DNA of 64,000 bases from Paraburkholderia ultramafica (GCF_902859915.1 NZ_CADIKK010000006.1:62001-126000); one strand, 5' to 3'. Numbered from the stretch's first letter, positions 18,185 to 28,244 are shown. The notes: generated from the sequence alone by a model not told the origin. Numbers and translations are program-made.

Positions 18185-18957
18185 AACGGCTCGCCGGCAA
18201 AGCCGCGTTGGTCACCGGCGCCGGGCGCGGCATCGGTGCGGCGATCGCGCTCGCGTTCGCCCGCGAGGGCGCGGCGGTCGTGCTGGCGGAACTGAATATC
18301 GACGCCGCGCAGCAGACGGCCGAGCACATCAAGTCGCAAACCGGCGCTCGCGTGCTCGCGGTGCACACGGACGTGACGCAATCAGCGTCGGTTCAGCAAG
18401 CGGTGCGCGAGGCCGAGCACGCGTTCGGCGTGCTCGACGTATTGGTGAACAACGCCGGCATCAACGTGTTCTGCGATCCGCTGACCATGACCGACGACGA
18501 CTGGCGGCGCTGCTTCGCGGTCGATCTCGACGGCGTGTGGAACGGTTGCCGCGCGGTGTTGCCGGGCATGGTCGAACGTGGCGCGGGCAGCATCGTGAAC
18601 ATCGCGTCGACGCATGCGTTCAAGATCATCCCGGGCTGTTTTCCGTACCCGGTGGCCAAGCACGGTGTGATCGGTCTGACGCGCGCGCTCGGCATCGAAT
18701 ACGCGCCGCGCAACGTGCGCGTCAACGCGATCGCGCCGGGCTACATCGAAACGCAGTTGACGCACGACTGGTGGAACGAACAGGCCGATCCGGCCGCCGC
18801 GCAGCAGGCGACGCTCGACTTGCAGCCGATGAAACGCATCGGCCGCCCGGAAGAAGTGGCGATGACCGCGGTGTTTCTCGCGTCGGATGAGGCGCCGTTC
18901 ATCAACGCTAGCTGCATCACGGTGGATGGCGGCCGCTCGGCGCTATATCACGACTGA
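18181..18957 (+). CDS. SDR-family oxidoreductase, first of the sugar cluster
   Basis: A 258-residue classical short-chain dehydrogenase. The cofactor loop TGAGRGIG, the NNAG motif, and the catalytic Ser (NIAS) and Tyr-x-x-x-Lys (YPVAK) are all present. It starts inside the dgoA stop codon, so it is co-expressed with dgoKA. It may oxidise a sugar (galactose, fucose or arabinose type) at C1 or act on a sugar-acid intermediate; sequence alone does not decide. A second, different SDR sits after the transporter at 23042. A small inverted repeat TTGCGC-AGGG-GCGCAA lies downstream at 18974-18989. Confidence 0.9.
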   Translation: MKRLAGKAALVTGAGRGIGAAIALAFAREGAAVVLAELNIDAAQQTAEHIKSQTGARVLAVHTDVTQSASVQQAVREAEHAFGVLDVLVNNAGINVFCDPLTMTDDDWRRCFAVDLDGVWNGCRAVLPGMVERGAGSIVNIASTHAFKIIPGCFPYPVAKHGVIGLTRALGIEYAPRNVRVNAIAPGYIETQLTHDWWNEQADPAAAQQATLDLQPMKRIGRPEEVAMTAVFLASDEAPFINASCITVDGGRSALYHD

Positions 18958-19088
18958 TTTTGCAGCACGCAGGTTGCGCAGGGGCGCAAGAGTACACCGG
19001 ACGACGCGCTGGCCGCGTGTGTCATCACCGGTACAAGAAGACGCGGCCGCTTACCTTCTCGTTATCAATTAGTCAGGAGACACGCATC

Positions 19089-20087
19089 ATGAAACGTAGA
19101 ATTTTCCTCACGCTGGCAGCAGCGGCGACGGGTGTGCTCTTCAACGCGCCGGTCGCGCAAGCCGCCGACCCGGTCAAGATCGGCTTCCTCGTGAAACAGC
19201 CGGAAGAACCCTGGTTCCAGGACGAATGGAAGTTCGCCGAGATCGCCGCGAAGGAAAAGGGCTTCACGCTGGTGAAGATCGGCGCGCCGTCTGGCGAGAA
19301 GGTGATGAGCGCAATCGACAACCTGTCGGCACAGAAGGCGCAGGGCTTCGTGATCTGCACGCCTGACGTCAAGCTCGGACCGGGCATCGTCGCGAAGGCG
19401 AAGGCCGACGGCCTGAAGATGATGACGGTGGACGACCGTCTGGTGGACGGCGCGGGCAAGCCGATCGCGTCGGTGCCGCATATGGGCATCTCGGCGTACA
19501 ACATCGGCAAGCAGGTCGGCGACGGTCTGGCCGCGGAAATCAAGAAGCGCGGCTGGGACATGAAGGACGTGGGCGCGATCGACGTGACCTACGAACAGCT
19601 GCCGACCGCGCATGACCGCACCACCGGCGCGACCGACGCGCTGGTGGCCGCCGGCTTCCCGAAGGCGAACATCGTCGCCGCGCCGCAAGCGAAGACCGAC
19701 ACGGAAAACGCGTTCAACGCCGCCAACATCGCGCTGACGAAGAACCCGCAATACAAACACTGGGTTGCTTACGCGCTGAACGACGAAGGCGTGCTCGGCG
19801 CGGTGCGCGCAGCGGAAGGCCGCGGCTTCAAGGCGGACAACATGATCGGTATCGGCATCGGCGGTTCGGACTCGGCGTTGAACGAGTTCAAGAAGCCGAC
19901 GCCGACGGGCTTCTACGGCACGGTCATCATCAGCCCGAAGCGCCACGGCGAGGAAACCTCGGCGCTGATGTACGACTGGATCACGCAAGGCAAGGAACCG
20001 CCGATGCTCACGCTGACGACCGGCATGCTGGCCACGCGTGACAACGTCGGTGAAGTGCGCGAGAAGATGGGCCTCGCGTCGAAGTAA
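19089..20087 (+). CDS. araF: L-arabinose-binding periplasmic protein AraF-like
   Basis: A 332-residue exported sugar-binding protein. The signal peptide ends near AQA-AD (residues 22-25). The mature N-terminus VKIGFLVKQPEEPWFQDEWK, then GFVICTPDVKLG and the later GFYGTVIISP, correspond closely to E. coli AraF, which binds L-arabinose and also galactose. I chose the ATG at 19089 because it starts the signal peptide and AGGAGA lies just upstream. It feeds AraG/AraH encoded next. A perfect 22-bp hairpin separates it from araG. Confidence 0.92.
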   Translation: MKRRIFLTLAAAATGVLFNAPVAQAADPVKIGFLVKQPEEPWFQDEWKFAEIAAKEKGFTLVKIGAPSGEKVMSAIDNLSAQKAQGFVICTPDVKLGPGIVAKAKADGLKMMTVDDRLVDGAGKPIASVPHMGISAYNIGKQVGDGLAAEIKKRGWDMKDVGAIDVTYEQLPTAHDRTTGATDALVAAGFPKANIVAAPQAKTDTENAFNAANIALTKNPQYKHWVAYALNDEGVLGAVRAAEGRGFKADNMIGIGIGGSDSALNEFKKPTPTGFYGTVIISPKRHGEETSALMYDWITQGKEPPMLTLTTGMLATRDNVGEVREKMGLASK

Positions 20088-20117
20088 GGCGTTGCGGCGT
20101 AGTGCAATGAAGTGAAA

Positions 20118-20166
20118 TGCCGGCGCGCTGTTTTCCAGGCGACTCCTGGAAAACAGCGCGCCGGCA
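20118..20166 (+). promoter_or_regulatory. Perfect 22-bp hairpin between araF and araG
   Basis: Bases 20118-20139 are exactly complementary to 20145-20166, with a five-base loop CGACT. There is no T tract, so it is not a standard terminator. Strong hairpins after binding-protein genes of ABC operons often stabilise the upstream mRNA or reduce downstream read-through, giving excess binding protein; I infer that role here. Confidence 0.8.
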
Positions 20167-20218
20167 GCAGCAATAAAAGATCAGCAGTAGAGACAAGCCA
20201 TGCTTTGAGTCTGCCCGT

Positions 20219-20316
20219 GAGGTACGAGGTACGAGGTACGCCCAGGCGCGGTTCACATGAAACAGCAACTATCTTGCATGGGACCGGAGTAAGTGCTTTG
20301 CATGGGACCAGAGTAA
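20219..20316 (+). repeat. Short tandem and direct repeats in the araF-araG leader
   Basis: Three copies of the heptamer GAGGTAC lie at 20219-20239. Further on, a 19-base direct repeat (TTGCATGGGACC-G/A-GAGTAA type) occurs at 20274-20292 and 20298-20316, a 24-base period with one mismatch. They may be a local duplication or paired protein sites before araG. Confidence 0.7.
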
Positions 20317-20380
20317 CGCGCTGAAGCGCGAACTCTGGCCGACAGCCAAATCGCCAACTCCAGTCGACATAGGAGGCGAA

Positions 20381-21919
20381 GTGTCAGCGACGCTACGTTT
20401 TGACAATATCGGCAAAGTCTTTCCAGGCGTGCGTGCGCTCGACGGTGTGTCCTTCGAGGTCAACGTCGGCCAGGTTCACGGCCTGATGGGCGAAAACGGC
20501 GCAGGGAAGTCGACCCTGCTGAAGATACTCGGCGGTGAGTATCAGCCCGACTCGGGCCACGTGATGATCGACGGCAACGAAGTGCGCTTCTCGAGCGCGG
20601 CGGCGTCCATCGCGGCGGGGATCGCGGTGATTCACCAGGAGCTGCAATACGTTCCCGATATGACGGTCGCGGAGAACCTGCTGCTCGGTCAGTTGCCGAA
20701 CTCGCTCGGCTGGGTCAACAAGCGCGAAGCCAGGCGTTTCGTCCGCGAACGTCTCGAAGCGATGGGCGTGGCGCTCGATCCGAGTGCGAAGCTTCGCAAG
20801 CTGTCGATCGCGCAACGGCAGATGGTCGAAATCTGCAAGGCGCTGTTGCGCAACGCGCGTGTGATCGCGCTCGACGAGCCGACCAGCTCGCTGTCGCATC
20901 GCGAGACCGAAGTGCTGTTCAAGCTGGTGCGCGATCTGCGCGCCGACAACCGCGCGCTGATCTACATCTCGCACCGGATGGACGAGATCTACGAGTTGTG
21001 CGACGCCTGCACGATCTTTCGTGACGGCCGCAAGATCGCCTCGCATCCGACGCTCGAAGGCGTGTCGCGCGACACCATCGTCAGCGAGATGGTCGGGCGT
21101 GAAATTTCGGACATCTACAACTATTCGTCGCGGCCGCTCGGCGAGGTCCGTTTCGCGGCGAAGGCGATCGAAGGCCATGCGCTCGTGCAGCCGGCCAGCT
21201 TCGAAGTGCGGCGCGGCGAGATTGTCGGCTTCTTCGGTCTGGTGGGCGCGGGCCGCAGCGAGCTGATGCACCTGGTGTATGGCGCCGAGCACAAGAAGGG
21301 CGGCGAACTGCTGCTCGACGGCAAGCCGATCAAGGTGCGCAGCGCGGGCGAAGCGATCAGGCACGGCATCGTATTGTGCCCGGAAGATCGCAAGGAAGAG
21401 GGCATTGTCGCGATGGCGACCGTATCGGAGAACATCAACATCAGTTGCCGCCGTCACTATCTGCGCGCAGGGATGTTCCTCGATCGCAAGAAGGAAGCGG
21501 AAACCGCGGACCGTTTCATCAAGCTGCTGAAGATCAAGACGCCGAGCCGCCGCCAGAAGATCCGCTTTCTGTCGGGCGGCAATCAGCAGAAGGCGATTCT
21601 GTCGCGCTGGCTTGCCGAGCCGGATCTGAAGGTCGTGATTCTCGACGAGCCGACGCGCGGTATCGACGTCGGCGCGAAGCATGAAATCTATAACGTGATC
21701 TATCAGCTGGCCGAGCGCGGCTGCGCGATCGTGATGATCTCGTCGGAATTGCCGGAAGTGCTCGGCGTGTCCGACCGGATCGTCGTGATGCGCCAGGGGC
21801 GGATTTCCGGCGAGCTGGCGCGCCAGGACGCAACGGAACAATCGGTGTTGAGCCTCGCGTTGCCGCAAAGCTCGACCGCGCTGCCCGGAACCGAAACCGC
21901 TGCCCAGCAAGCGGCCTGA
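20381..21919 (+). CDS. araG: Sugar ABC transporter ATPase AraG-like
   Basis: A 512-residue protein with two fused ABC ATPase domains, as in AraG/MglA/RbsA. The first has Walker [10 protein letters not shown] (37-45), signature LSIAQRQM and Walker [11 protein letters not shown]. The second has a degenerate Walker A (VGAGRSELM), signature LSGGNQQKA and Walker [11 protein letters not shown]. The start is GTG, with AGGAGG four bases upstream at 20371-20376. It powers uptake of the sugar bound by AraF through AraH. Confidence 0.94.
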   Translation: MSATLRFDNIGKVFPGVRALDGVSFEVNVGQVHGLMGENGAGKSTLLKILGGEYQPDSGHVMIDGNEVRFSSAAASIAAGIAVIHQELQYVPDMTVAENLLLGQLPNSLGWVNKREARRFVRERLEAMGVALDPSAKLRKLSIAQRQMVEICKALLRNARVIALDEPTSSLSHRETEVLFKLVRDLRADNRALIYISHRMDEIYELCDACTIFRDGRKIASHPTLEGVSRDTIVSEMVGREISDIYNYSSRPLGEVRFAAKAIEGHALVQPASFEVRRGEIVGFFGLVGAGRSELMHLVYGAEHKKGGELLLDGKPIKVRSAGEAIRHGIVLCPEDRKEEGIVAMATVSENINISCRRHYLRAGMFLDRKKEAETADRFIKLLKIKTPSRRQKIRFLSGGNQQKAILSRWLAEPDLKVVILDEPTRGIDVGAKHEIYNVIYQLAERGCAIVMISSELPEVLGVSDRIVVMRQGRISGELARQDATEQSVLSLALPQSSTALPGTETAAQQAA

Positions 21920-21973
21920 ACATTATTCGGACGCAAGTCCGGCAACCCGTGGGGAACGGGAGGAGTCTTCATC

Positions 21974-22990
21974 ATGCAAGCTAGAGAAAACCTCGCGCAG
22001 CAGGCCGCCAAAGGCGCGGCGGAAGCGCTGATTCCGCAGTCGAACGACAAGGCGAAATGGTGGCAGCAGATCACCGAGTACAGCCTGATCGTGATCTTCA
22101 TCGTGATGTTCGTCACGATGTCGCTGACCGTCGACCACTTCTTCTCGATCGAGAACATGCTCGGCCTCGCGCTGTCGATCTCGCAGATCGGCATGGTCGC
22201 GTGCACGATGATGTTCTGTCTGGCCTCGCGTGATTTCGACCTGTCGGTGGGCTCGACCGTCGCGTTCGCCGGCGTGCTGTGCGCGATGGTGCTGAACGCG
22301 ACCGGCAATACGTTCATCTCGATCGTCGCGGCGGTCGCGGCGGGCGCGGTGATCGGTTTCGTCAACGGCGCAGTGATCGCGTATCTGCGCATCAACGCGC
22401 TGATCACGACCCTCGCCACGATGGAAATCGTCCGCGGTCTCGGCTTCATCGTCTCGCACGGGCAGGCGGTGGGCGTGTCGTCGGATACGTTTATCGCATT
22501 GGGCGGCCTGAGCTTCTTCGGCGTGTCGCTGCCGATCTGGGTCACGCTGCTGTGCTTCATCGTGTTCGGCGTGATGCTCAACCAGACCGTGTACGGCCGC
22601 AATACGCTCGCGATCGGCGGCAATCCGGAAGCGTCGCGTCTGGCCGGTATCAATGTCGAACGCACGCGCGTCTATATCTTCCTGATTCAAGGCGCGGTGA
22701 CCGCGCTGGCCGGTGTGATTCTGGCGTCGCGGATCACGTCGGGTCAGCCGAATGCGGCGCAAGGTTTCGAGCTGAACGTGATTTCGGCGTGCGTGCTGGG
22801 CGGCGTGTCGCTGCTCGGCGGCCGCGCGACGATTTCCGGCGTCGTGATCGGCGTGCTGATCATGGGCACGGTCGAGAACGTGATGAACCTGCTGAACATC
22901 GACGCGTTCTATCAGTACCTCGTGCGTGGCGCGATCCTGCTCGCCGCCGTGCTGCTCGACCAGTTGAAGAACCGCGGCTCGCGGGACTAA
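21974..22990 (+). CDS. araH: Sugar ABC transporter permease AraH-like
   Basis: A 338-residue integral membrane protein of the AraH/RbsC/XylH permease family (BPD_transp_2). It has a cytoplasmic N-terminus of about 35 residues, then multiple hydrophobic segments. The family loop FDLSVGSTVAFAGVL and the EAA-like region AIGGNPEASRLAGINVERT, which contacts the ATPase, are clear. It follows araG by 54 bases and precedes the second SDR. Confidence 0.94.
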   Translation: MQARENLAQQAAKGAAEALIPQSNDKAKWWQQITEYSLIVIFIVMFVTMSLTVDHFFSIENMLGLALSISQIGMVACTMMFCLASRDFDLSVGSTVAFAGVLCAMVLNATGNTFISIVAAVAAGAVIGFVNGAVIAYLRINALITTLATMEIVRGLGFIVSHGQAVGVSSDTFIALGGLSFFGVSLPIWVTLLCFIVFGVMLNQTVYGRNTLAIGGNPEASRLAGINVERTRVYIFLIQGAVTALAGVILASRITSGQPNAAQGFELNVISACVLGGVSLLGGRATISGVVIGVLIMGTVENVMNLLNIDAFYQYLVRGAILLAAVLLDQLKNRGSRD

Positions 22991-23041
22991 ACGCGCAACT
23001 GAACCCGCCACTCATCACTTAGCTCTCAAAGGAATCGAACG

Positions 23042-23842
23042 ATGTCGTCTCCGGCCAATGCAAACGCCCGTCTCGCGGACACCGCGTTCGCGCGCTATCC
23101 GAGTCTCGTCGACCGTACGGTGTTGATCACGGGCGGCGCGACCGGCATCGGCGCATCGTTCGTCGAGCATTTCGCGGCGCAGGGTGCGCGCGTCGCTTTC
23201 TTCGATATCGATGCGAGCGCGGGTGAAGCGCTCGCCGACGAGCTCGGCGATTCGAAACACAAACCGCTGTTCCTGCCGTGCGATCTGACCGATGTCGACG
23301 CGTTGCAAAAGGCCATCGCCGACGTGAAGGCCGCACTTGGGTCCATTCAGGTGCTGGTCAACAACGCGGCGAACGACAAACGTCACACGATCGGCGAAGT
23401 GACGCGCGAGTTTTTCGACGAGGGCATCGCAGTGAATATCCGCCACCAGTTCTTCGCGGCGCAGGCGGTGATGGAGGACATGAAGGCCGCCAACAGCGGC
23501 TCGATCATCAACCTCGGCTCGATCAGCTGGATGCTGAAGAACGGCGGCTATCCGGTGTACGTGATGTCGAAATCGGCGGTGCAGGGGTTGACGCGCGGCC
23601 TCGCGCGCGACCTCGGACACTTCAACATCCGCGTCAATACGCTGGTGCCGGGCTGGGTGATGACGGAGAAGCAGAAGCGTCTGTGGCTCGACGACAACGG
23701 CCGCCGTCAGATCAAGGAAGGGCAGTGCATCGACGCCGAGCTGGAGCCGGCCGACCTCGCCCGCATGGCGCTCTTTCTCGCCGCCGACGACAGCAGGATG
23801 ATCACCGCGCAGGACATCGTCGTCGACGGAGGCTGGGCGTGA
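23042..23842 (+). CDS. SDR-family sugar 1-dehydrogenase (galactose/arabinose type, inferred)
   Basis: A 266-residue classical SDR with the cofactor loop TGGATGIG (30-37), NNAAND, the catalytic Ser in NLGSIS and Tyr/Lys in YVMSK, and the ending DGGWA. It sits between the AraFGH importer and the lactonase, and its last codon overlaps the lactonase start. This order fits an aldose 1-dehydrogenase that oxidises incoming L-arabinose and/or D-galactose to the lactone. The substrate is inferred from position, not from residues. Confidence 0.85.
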   Translation: MSSPANANARLADTAFARYPSLVDRTVLITGGATGIGASFVEHFAAQGARVAFFDIDASAGEALADELGDSKHKPLFLPCDLTDVDALQKAIADVKAALGSIQVLVNNAANDKRHTIGEVTREFFDEGIAVNIRHQFFAAQAVMEDMKAANSGSIINLGSISWMLKNGGYPVYVMSKSAVQGLTRGLARDLGHFNIRVNTLVPGWVMTEKQKRLWLDDNGRRQIKEGQCIDAELEPADLARMALFLAADDSRMITAQDIVVDGGWA

Positions 23843-24753
23843 GCGCTGGCGCGCCGTCGCGCGCCGCTTCGCAGCGGGCGGCGTTGCTGCTCGACACGAA
23901 ATGCACGCTCGGAGAAGCCGCGACATGGTGCGCGAAAACCGGCCGCTTCTACTGGACGGATATCGAAGGCGCGCGGCTGTGGCGCTACGATCCGGGCGAT
24001 GGCCGCAGCACCTTCTGGCGCATGCCCGAGCGCCTTGCTTCGTTCGCGCTGTGTGCGAATCCGCATTACCTGTTGCTCGGCCTCGCCACGCACCTGGCGT
24101 TTTTCGATCTGGCGACCGGCGAGACGCAGCGCATCGTCGATGTCGAGCCCGGTCTGAACACGCGCGTGAACGACGGCCGCTGTGATCGTCAGGGGCGCTT
24201 CGTGTTCGGCACGAAAGACGAAAGCGCGCCGGCGCAACCGGTCGGCGGCTTTTACCGGCTGAATCATGATTTGTCGCTGGAGCGTTTGCCGTTGCCGGCG
24301 CCGGCGATTTCGAACAGCATCGCGTTCAGTCCCGATGGCGCGACGATGTACTACTGCGATTCGAAAATCCCGGAGATTCGCGTCTGCGACTATCGCGCGG
24401 ACGGCAGCATCGCCAACGACCGGCTGTTCACCCGCGTGACCGACGCGGGCGTGGAGCCGGACGGCTCGACCGTCGATCGCGACGGTGGCTTGTGGAACGC
24501 GCAATGGGCCGGCGCGCGGGTGGTGCGCTACGGTCCCGACGGCGTTGAAACCGACCGCATCGACGTGCCGACCGCGCAGCCCAGTTGCGTCGCGCTGGGC
24601 GGCCCCCGACTCGGCACGCTGTACATCACGAGCGCGCGCGCCGATCTCGACGCCGCCGCTTTGGCGAAGGATACTCGGGCGGGCGGCGTGTTCGTCGCGA
24701 CGACCGGACGGCGCGGTTTGCCCGAGCCGGAGTTCCAGCGCGCGCCCGCATAG
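23839..24753 (+). CDS. SMP-30/gluconolactonase-family sugar lactonase
   Basis: A 304-residue six-bladed beta-propeller lactonase starting at a GTG inside the SDR stop (GTGA overlap). The likely metal ligands are visible: Glu in TLGEAATW, Asn in ISNSIAFSPDG and Asp in PDGSTVDRDGGLW. It should hydrolyse the aldonolactone made by the preceding dehydrogenase to the free acid (galactonate or arabinonate). The dehydratase that would follow in the pathway is not encoded nearby. Confidence 0.92.
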   Translation: MSAGAPSRAASQRAALLLDTKCTLGEAATWCAKTGRFYWTDIEGARLWRYDPGDGRSTFWRMPERLASFALCANPHYLLLGLATHLAFFDLATGETQRIVDVEPGLNTRVNDGRCDRQGRFVFGTKDESAPAQPVGGFYRLNHDLSLERLPLPAPAISNSIAFSPDGATMYYCDSKIPEIRVCDYRADGSIANDRLFTRVTDAGVEPDGSTVDRDGGLWNAQWAGARVVRYGPDGVETDRIDVPTAQPSCVALGGPRLGTLYITSARADLDAAALAKDTRAGGVFVATTGRRGLPEPEFQRAPA

Positions 24754-24963
24754 CGCAGAATGACGCAGCCCCGGCAGCGAGGCCGCAGCGGCGGTCAGCC
24801 CGGCAATGATTTTGAAAGTGAATCAGAAGTTGATGTCGCAATTCCAGTGGCAGCAAATCGGCAGCATGCAGTTCGGACCCGGAGGCGACCCGTTCCAGAA
24901 AGTCGCCCTACAGCATCCGTCAGCAATGACGGCAACGTCCCCCGCCTCTCGATGGAGCCAGAT

Positions 24964-26013
24964 ATGACTGTTGCGAATCTTGTTTCCGCTTCTCCCCAAA
25001 CCCGACGCTCGCGACTCGCCGCGGCGGCCAATCCGGTGCTGGCCGGGCCGAGCACGTCGGCGGTGGCGGTCGGCGAAGGCAGCGCCGGCGACGTCGCGTG
25101 CATTACGCTCGCCAACGTGCATTTGCGCCTCGACGTCGCGCCGACGCTCGGCGGCGGCGTTACCCGTTTTGACTGGCGCAACGACGGCGCGCTCACGCCG
25201 ATCTTCCGGCGCTGCCGCCACGTCGGCGCCGACACGCAGCCGAACCAGCTGGCCTGCTATCCGCTGCTGCCGTATTCGAACCGGATCGGCGGCGGCCATT
25301 TCAACGTCGCGGGGCGGCGGGTCGAGGTGCCGCGCAATCGCGCCGACGAACCGTTGCCGATTCACGGCGACGGCTGGCTGTCGGCATGGCAGGTGGCCGA
25401 GTCGGATCGCGAAAATGTGCGTCTGACGCTCGATCGCTGTGACGGCAAGCCGTACGCGTTTCGCGCGACGCAAACCTACACGCTGGACGGTCCGACGCTC
25501 GTCGTCACGCTGGAGATCGAGAACGCGGGACGCGAGGCGCTGCCGTTCGGGCTGGGCGTGCATCCGTTCTTCGTGCGCGACGCGGATACCGAACTGTCGG
25601 CGGCGGCCGGCGGCCTGTGGCTGTCCGGCGACGACTGGCTGCCGAAGCGTCACGTGCCGGCGCCGCCCGCGTGGCAATTCGGCGTCGCGTATCCGTTGCC
25701 GGAGACCATCGTCAATCATGCGTTCACCGGCTGGAGCGGGCAGGCGGCGGTGGTGTGGCCCAAGCGCCGCCTGTCGCTTAACATCGCAGCGGACACCGAC
25801 TACTACGTGCTGTACACGCCACCCGGCGAAGACTTCTTCTGCTTCGAGCCGGTCGATCATCCAATCAACGCGATGAATCTGGCCGGCGGCGCGTGCGAAA
25901 ACGGCATGACCCTGCTGGGACGCGGCGAGCGGTTGACGCGCACGTTCCGCTTTACCGTCGAACGTACCGGCTTGCGGTCGATGCCGGGCGCGCGCGGGTC
26001 GCGTCGGCAGTAG
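24964..26013 (+). CDS. Aldose 1-epimerase (GalM-like)
   Basis: A 349-residue galactose mutarotase-fold protein of the COG2017 type. The catalytic residues appear in [11 protein letters not shown] (His), GVHPFF (His) and [13 protein letters not shown] (Glu). The start at 24964 has GGAG upstream; another ATG twelve bases earlier is possible. It would interconvert anomers so that the sugar dehydrogenase receives its preferred form, which fits the end of this sugar cluster. Bases 24754-24963 show no gene. Confidence 0.9.
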   Translation: MTVANLVSASPQTRRSRLAAAANPVLAGPSTSAVAVGEGSAGDVACITLANVHLRLDVAPTLGGGVTRFDWRNDGALTPIFRRCRHVGADTQPNQLACYPLLPYSNRIGGGHFNVAGRRVEVPRNRADEPLPIHGDGWLSAWQVAESDRENVRLTLDRCDGKPYAFRATQTYTLDGPTLVVTLEIENAGREALPFGLGVHPFFVRDADTELSAAAGGLWLSGDDWLPKRHVPAPPAWQFGVAYPLPETIVNHAFTGWSGQAAVVWPKRRLSLNIAADTDYYVLYTPPGEDFFCFEPVDHPINAMNLAGGACENGMTLLGRGERLTRTFRFTVERTGLRSMPGARGSRRQ

Positions 26014-26227
26014 CGGGGCGCAGCGAACGGGACGGCTCGGAGCCGTGCACGCCTTGGCGGGCGCCGCGGCATCGAACGGAACGACTCGCTGGCTACGGCG
26101 TGTGCAGCCCCGGCAGGCTGCCGGCCACCACGCGAGCACGCCTTGGACACGCCCCGGGGGCGGCCTGCCGCGCAGGACAGGTAAAATACGCGCCTCTTCC
26201 GTTTACCGGCTCGCCGCGAGACTCACC

Positions 26228-27043
26228 ATGTCCAATTTCGTCCAGACACTCAACGACGCCTGGCAGCGCACCAACTCGCTGCTGTGCGTCGGCCTCGATC
26301 CCGAGCCCAGCAAATTCCCGGGCGCACTCGCCGGCCGCTCCGACGCGATCTTCGACTTCTGCCGCACCATCGTCGATGCGACGGCGCCGTACGCGTCGTC
26401 GTTCAAACCGCAGATCGCCTACTTCGCGGCGCATCGCGCGGAAGACCAGCTCGAGCAGCTGATCGCCCACATTCATGCGAATCATCCGGGCCTGCCGGTG
26501 ATTCTCGATGCGAAGCGCGGCGACATCGGCAGCACCGCCGGGCAATACGCACGCGAGGCGTTCGAGCGCTATCAGGCGGACGCGGTGACGGTGAATCCGT
26601 ACATGGGTTTCGATTCGATCCAGCCGTATCTGGAGCACCAAGGCAAGGGCGTGATCGTGTTGTGCCGCACGTCGAACCCGGGCGGCTCCGACCTGCAATT
26701 CCTGGAGACGGGCGGGCGTCCGCTGTATCAGGTCGTCGCGCAACTGGCGGCGGACAAGTGGAATGCGAGTGGCCAGCTGGCGCTGGTGGTCGGCGCGACC
26801 TTCCCGAAGGAGATCGAAGTCGTGCGCGGGATCGTCGGCGATATGCCGCTTCTGATTCCGGGCATCGGCGCGCAAGGCGGCGACGTGGAGGCGACTGTGA
26901 GCGCGGGCCGCACCGCGAACGGCACGGGCATGCTGATCAACTCGTCGCGGGCGATCATCTATGCGGGCAGGGGCGACGATTTCGCGCAAGCCGCAGCGAA
27001 GGCCGCGATGGAAACGCGCGACCGGATTAACGCGTTCCGGTAA
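26228..27043 (+). CDS. pyrF: Orotidine 5'-phosphate decarboxylase (group 2)
   Basis: A 271-residue enzyme making UMP, the last step of de novo pyrimidine synthesis. The catalytic cluster [11 protein letters not shown] and the phosphate-binding region PGIGAQGGD are present, and the length is that of the larger group 2 form. A TAAAAT -10-like hexamer precedes it near 26180. It ends the plus-strand sugar region but belongs to housekeeping metabolism. It converges with the minus-strand cupin gene. Confidence 0.95.
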   Translation: MSNFVQTLNDAWQRTNSLLCVGLDPEPSKFPGALAGRSDAIFDFCRTIVDATAPYASSFKPQIAYFAAHRAEDQLEQLIAHIHANHPGLPVILDAKRGDIGSTAGQYAREAFERYQADAVTVNPYMGFDSIQPYLEHQGKGVIVLCRTSNPGGSDLQFLETGGRPLYQVVAQLAADKWNASGQLALVVGATFPKEIEVVRGIVGDMPLLIPGIGAQGGDVEATVSAGRTANGTGMLINSSRAIIYAGRGDDFAQAAAKAAMETRDRINAFR

Positions 27044-27195
27044 TCGAGGGGTGTGGCTGGTGGAGCTGGCAATGCCGGTAACGCCAGCTTTTGAGCGGCT
27101 TGGGTTCAGGCTGGTCTGAGGCGATGGTTCGGGACGGTTCTTCAGATCGTTCCGCCTGACCTGGCCCACCAGGCCTGATGCCAACGCAAGGCTAT

Positions 27196-27720
27196 TTAAG
27201 CCGCCGGTCCGAGCCGCGCAATCAACCCCGCATGCTCCGGATGCTCCGCCTTCAACGCATCAATATCCGCCAGTTCGAACTCGCTGAACTCAAATCCCGG
27301 CGCAACGGTGCAGCCCACCAGCGCGAACGTCGCCGGATCGGCGCACTCCGCCGCAAACCACAAGCCCGCCGGCACCACCGCCTGAAACACCGCATCGGGA
27401 TGCGTCAGTGGATTGCCCAGCTTATGCGTAACCAGCGTGCCGGTTTCGTCGAGCACGTGGACGTTCAACGGCTCGCCCGCATAGAAATGCCAGACTTCGT
27501 CGGACCCGATCCGATGCCACGCCGAATGCGCGCCGTCGCACAGCAGGTAGTAAATCGCGGTCGATGCCGAACGCGTCTGCGCTGAACCGTCCTCGCGGAT
27601 CACGCGTCCCGCCGACCGATACGTTTCGTTGAAAAATCCGCCTTCAGGATGCGGCTTCAGATCGAAGCGGCGGATCAGTTCGTCCCTGGCTGCGAGTGAA
27701 TCCGGCATCGTTCCCGCCAT
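27196..27720 (-). CDS. Cupin-fold protein of the DUF985 type
   Basis: A 174-residue protein of the cupin_5/DUF985 family: RFDLKPHPEGGFFNETYRS at the start, TAIYYLLCDGAHSAWHRIGSDEVWHFYAG in the barrel (written here in two overlapping pieces: TAIYYLLCDGAHSAW and SDEVWHFYAG), and VAPGFEFSEFELAD at the end. Its function is not established; family members resemble sugar- or small-molecule-binding barrels. It lies 11 bases downstream of pncC on the same strand. Confidence 0.88.
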   Translation of the reverse strand: MAGTMPDSLAARDELIRRFDLKPHPEGGFFNETYRSAGRVIREDGSAQTRSASTAIYYLLCDGAHSAWHRIGSDEVWHFYAGEPLNVHVLDETGTLVTHKLGNPLTHPDAVFQAVVPAGLWFAAECADPATFALVGCTVAPGFEFSEFELADIDALKAEHPEHAGLIARLGPAA

Positions 27721-27731
27721 TCAAACAAGGG

Positions 27732-28244
27732 TCAATGTTCGCGTTCGTCGAGCAGCGCGAGCACCCCGCGCAACGCATGCGCGGCGGCCTGCACGCGGAT
27801 CTGCTCGCGGTCGCCCTTGAAGATCTTCGTTTCCACCGACGTATGCAGCCGGTTGCTCCAGCCGAACGACACCATCCCGACCGGCTTGGTTTCGGTGCCG
27901 CCACCCGGGCCGGCGACGCCGGTAATCGACACCGACACCTGCGCGCGGCTATTGCGCAGCGCGCCTTCGGCCATCGCGCGCGCCACCGGTTCGCTGACCG
28001 CGCCGTGCTTGTCGATCAGATCGGCGGGCACGCCGATCATTTCGCTCTTCGCCTGATTCGAATACGTGACGAAGCCGCGCTCGAACCAGCCGCTGCTGCC
28101 GGAAATGTCGGTGATCGCGGTCGCCACCATGCCGCCCGTGCAGGACTCGGCGGTGACGAGCATCAGGCGCTCGTCGCGCAGGCGGTTGCTCACGCGAATC
28201 GCGAGCTGATGAACGACGGAATCGGTAGGCATGGCGTCAGTCAA
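27732..28244 (-). CDS. pncC: CinA C-terminal-domain protein, nicotinamide-nucleotide amidohydrolase
   Basis: A 170-residue stand-alone CinA amidohydrolase domain. Family motifs TAESCTGGMVATAITDI, GSSGWFERGFVTYSN and VSITGVAGPGGGTE are present. PncC deamidates NMN to nicotinate mononucleotide, recycling NAD pieces. The thiL-pgpA-pncC order on the minus strand is a known proteobacterial arrangement. Confidence 0.93.
   Translation of the reverse strand: MTDAMPTDSVVHQLAIRVSNRLRDERLMLVTAESCTGGMVATAITDISGSSGWFERGFVTYSNQAKSEMIGVPADLIDKHGAVSEPVARAMAEGALRNSRAQVSVSITGVAGPGGGTETKPVGMVSFGWSNRLHTSVETKIFKGDREQIRVQAAAHALRGVLALLDEREH

Noticed and set aside
24823..26139. Long minus-strand open frames opposite the lactonase/epimerase genes
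   Set aside because: Arg-rich shadow frames with no start signals or motifs.
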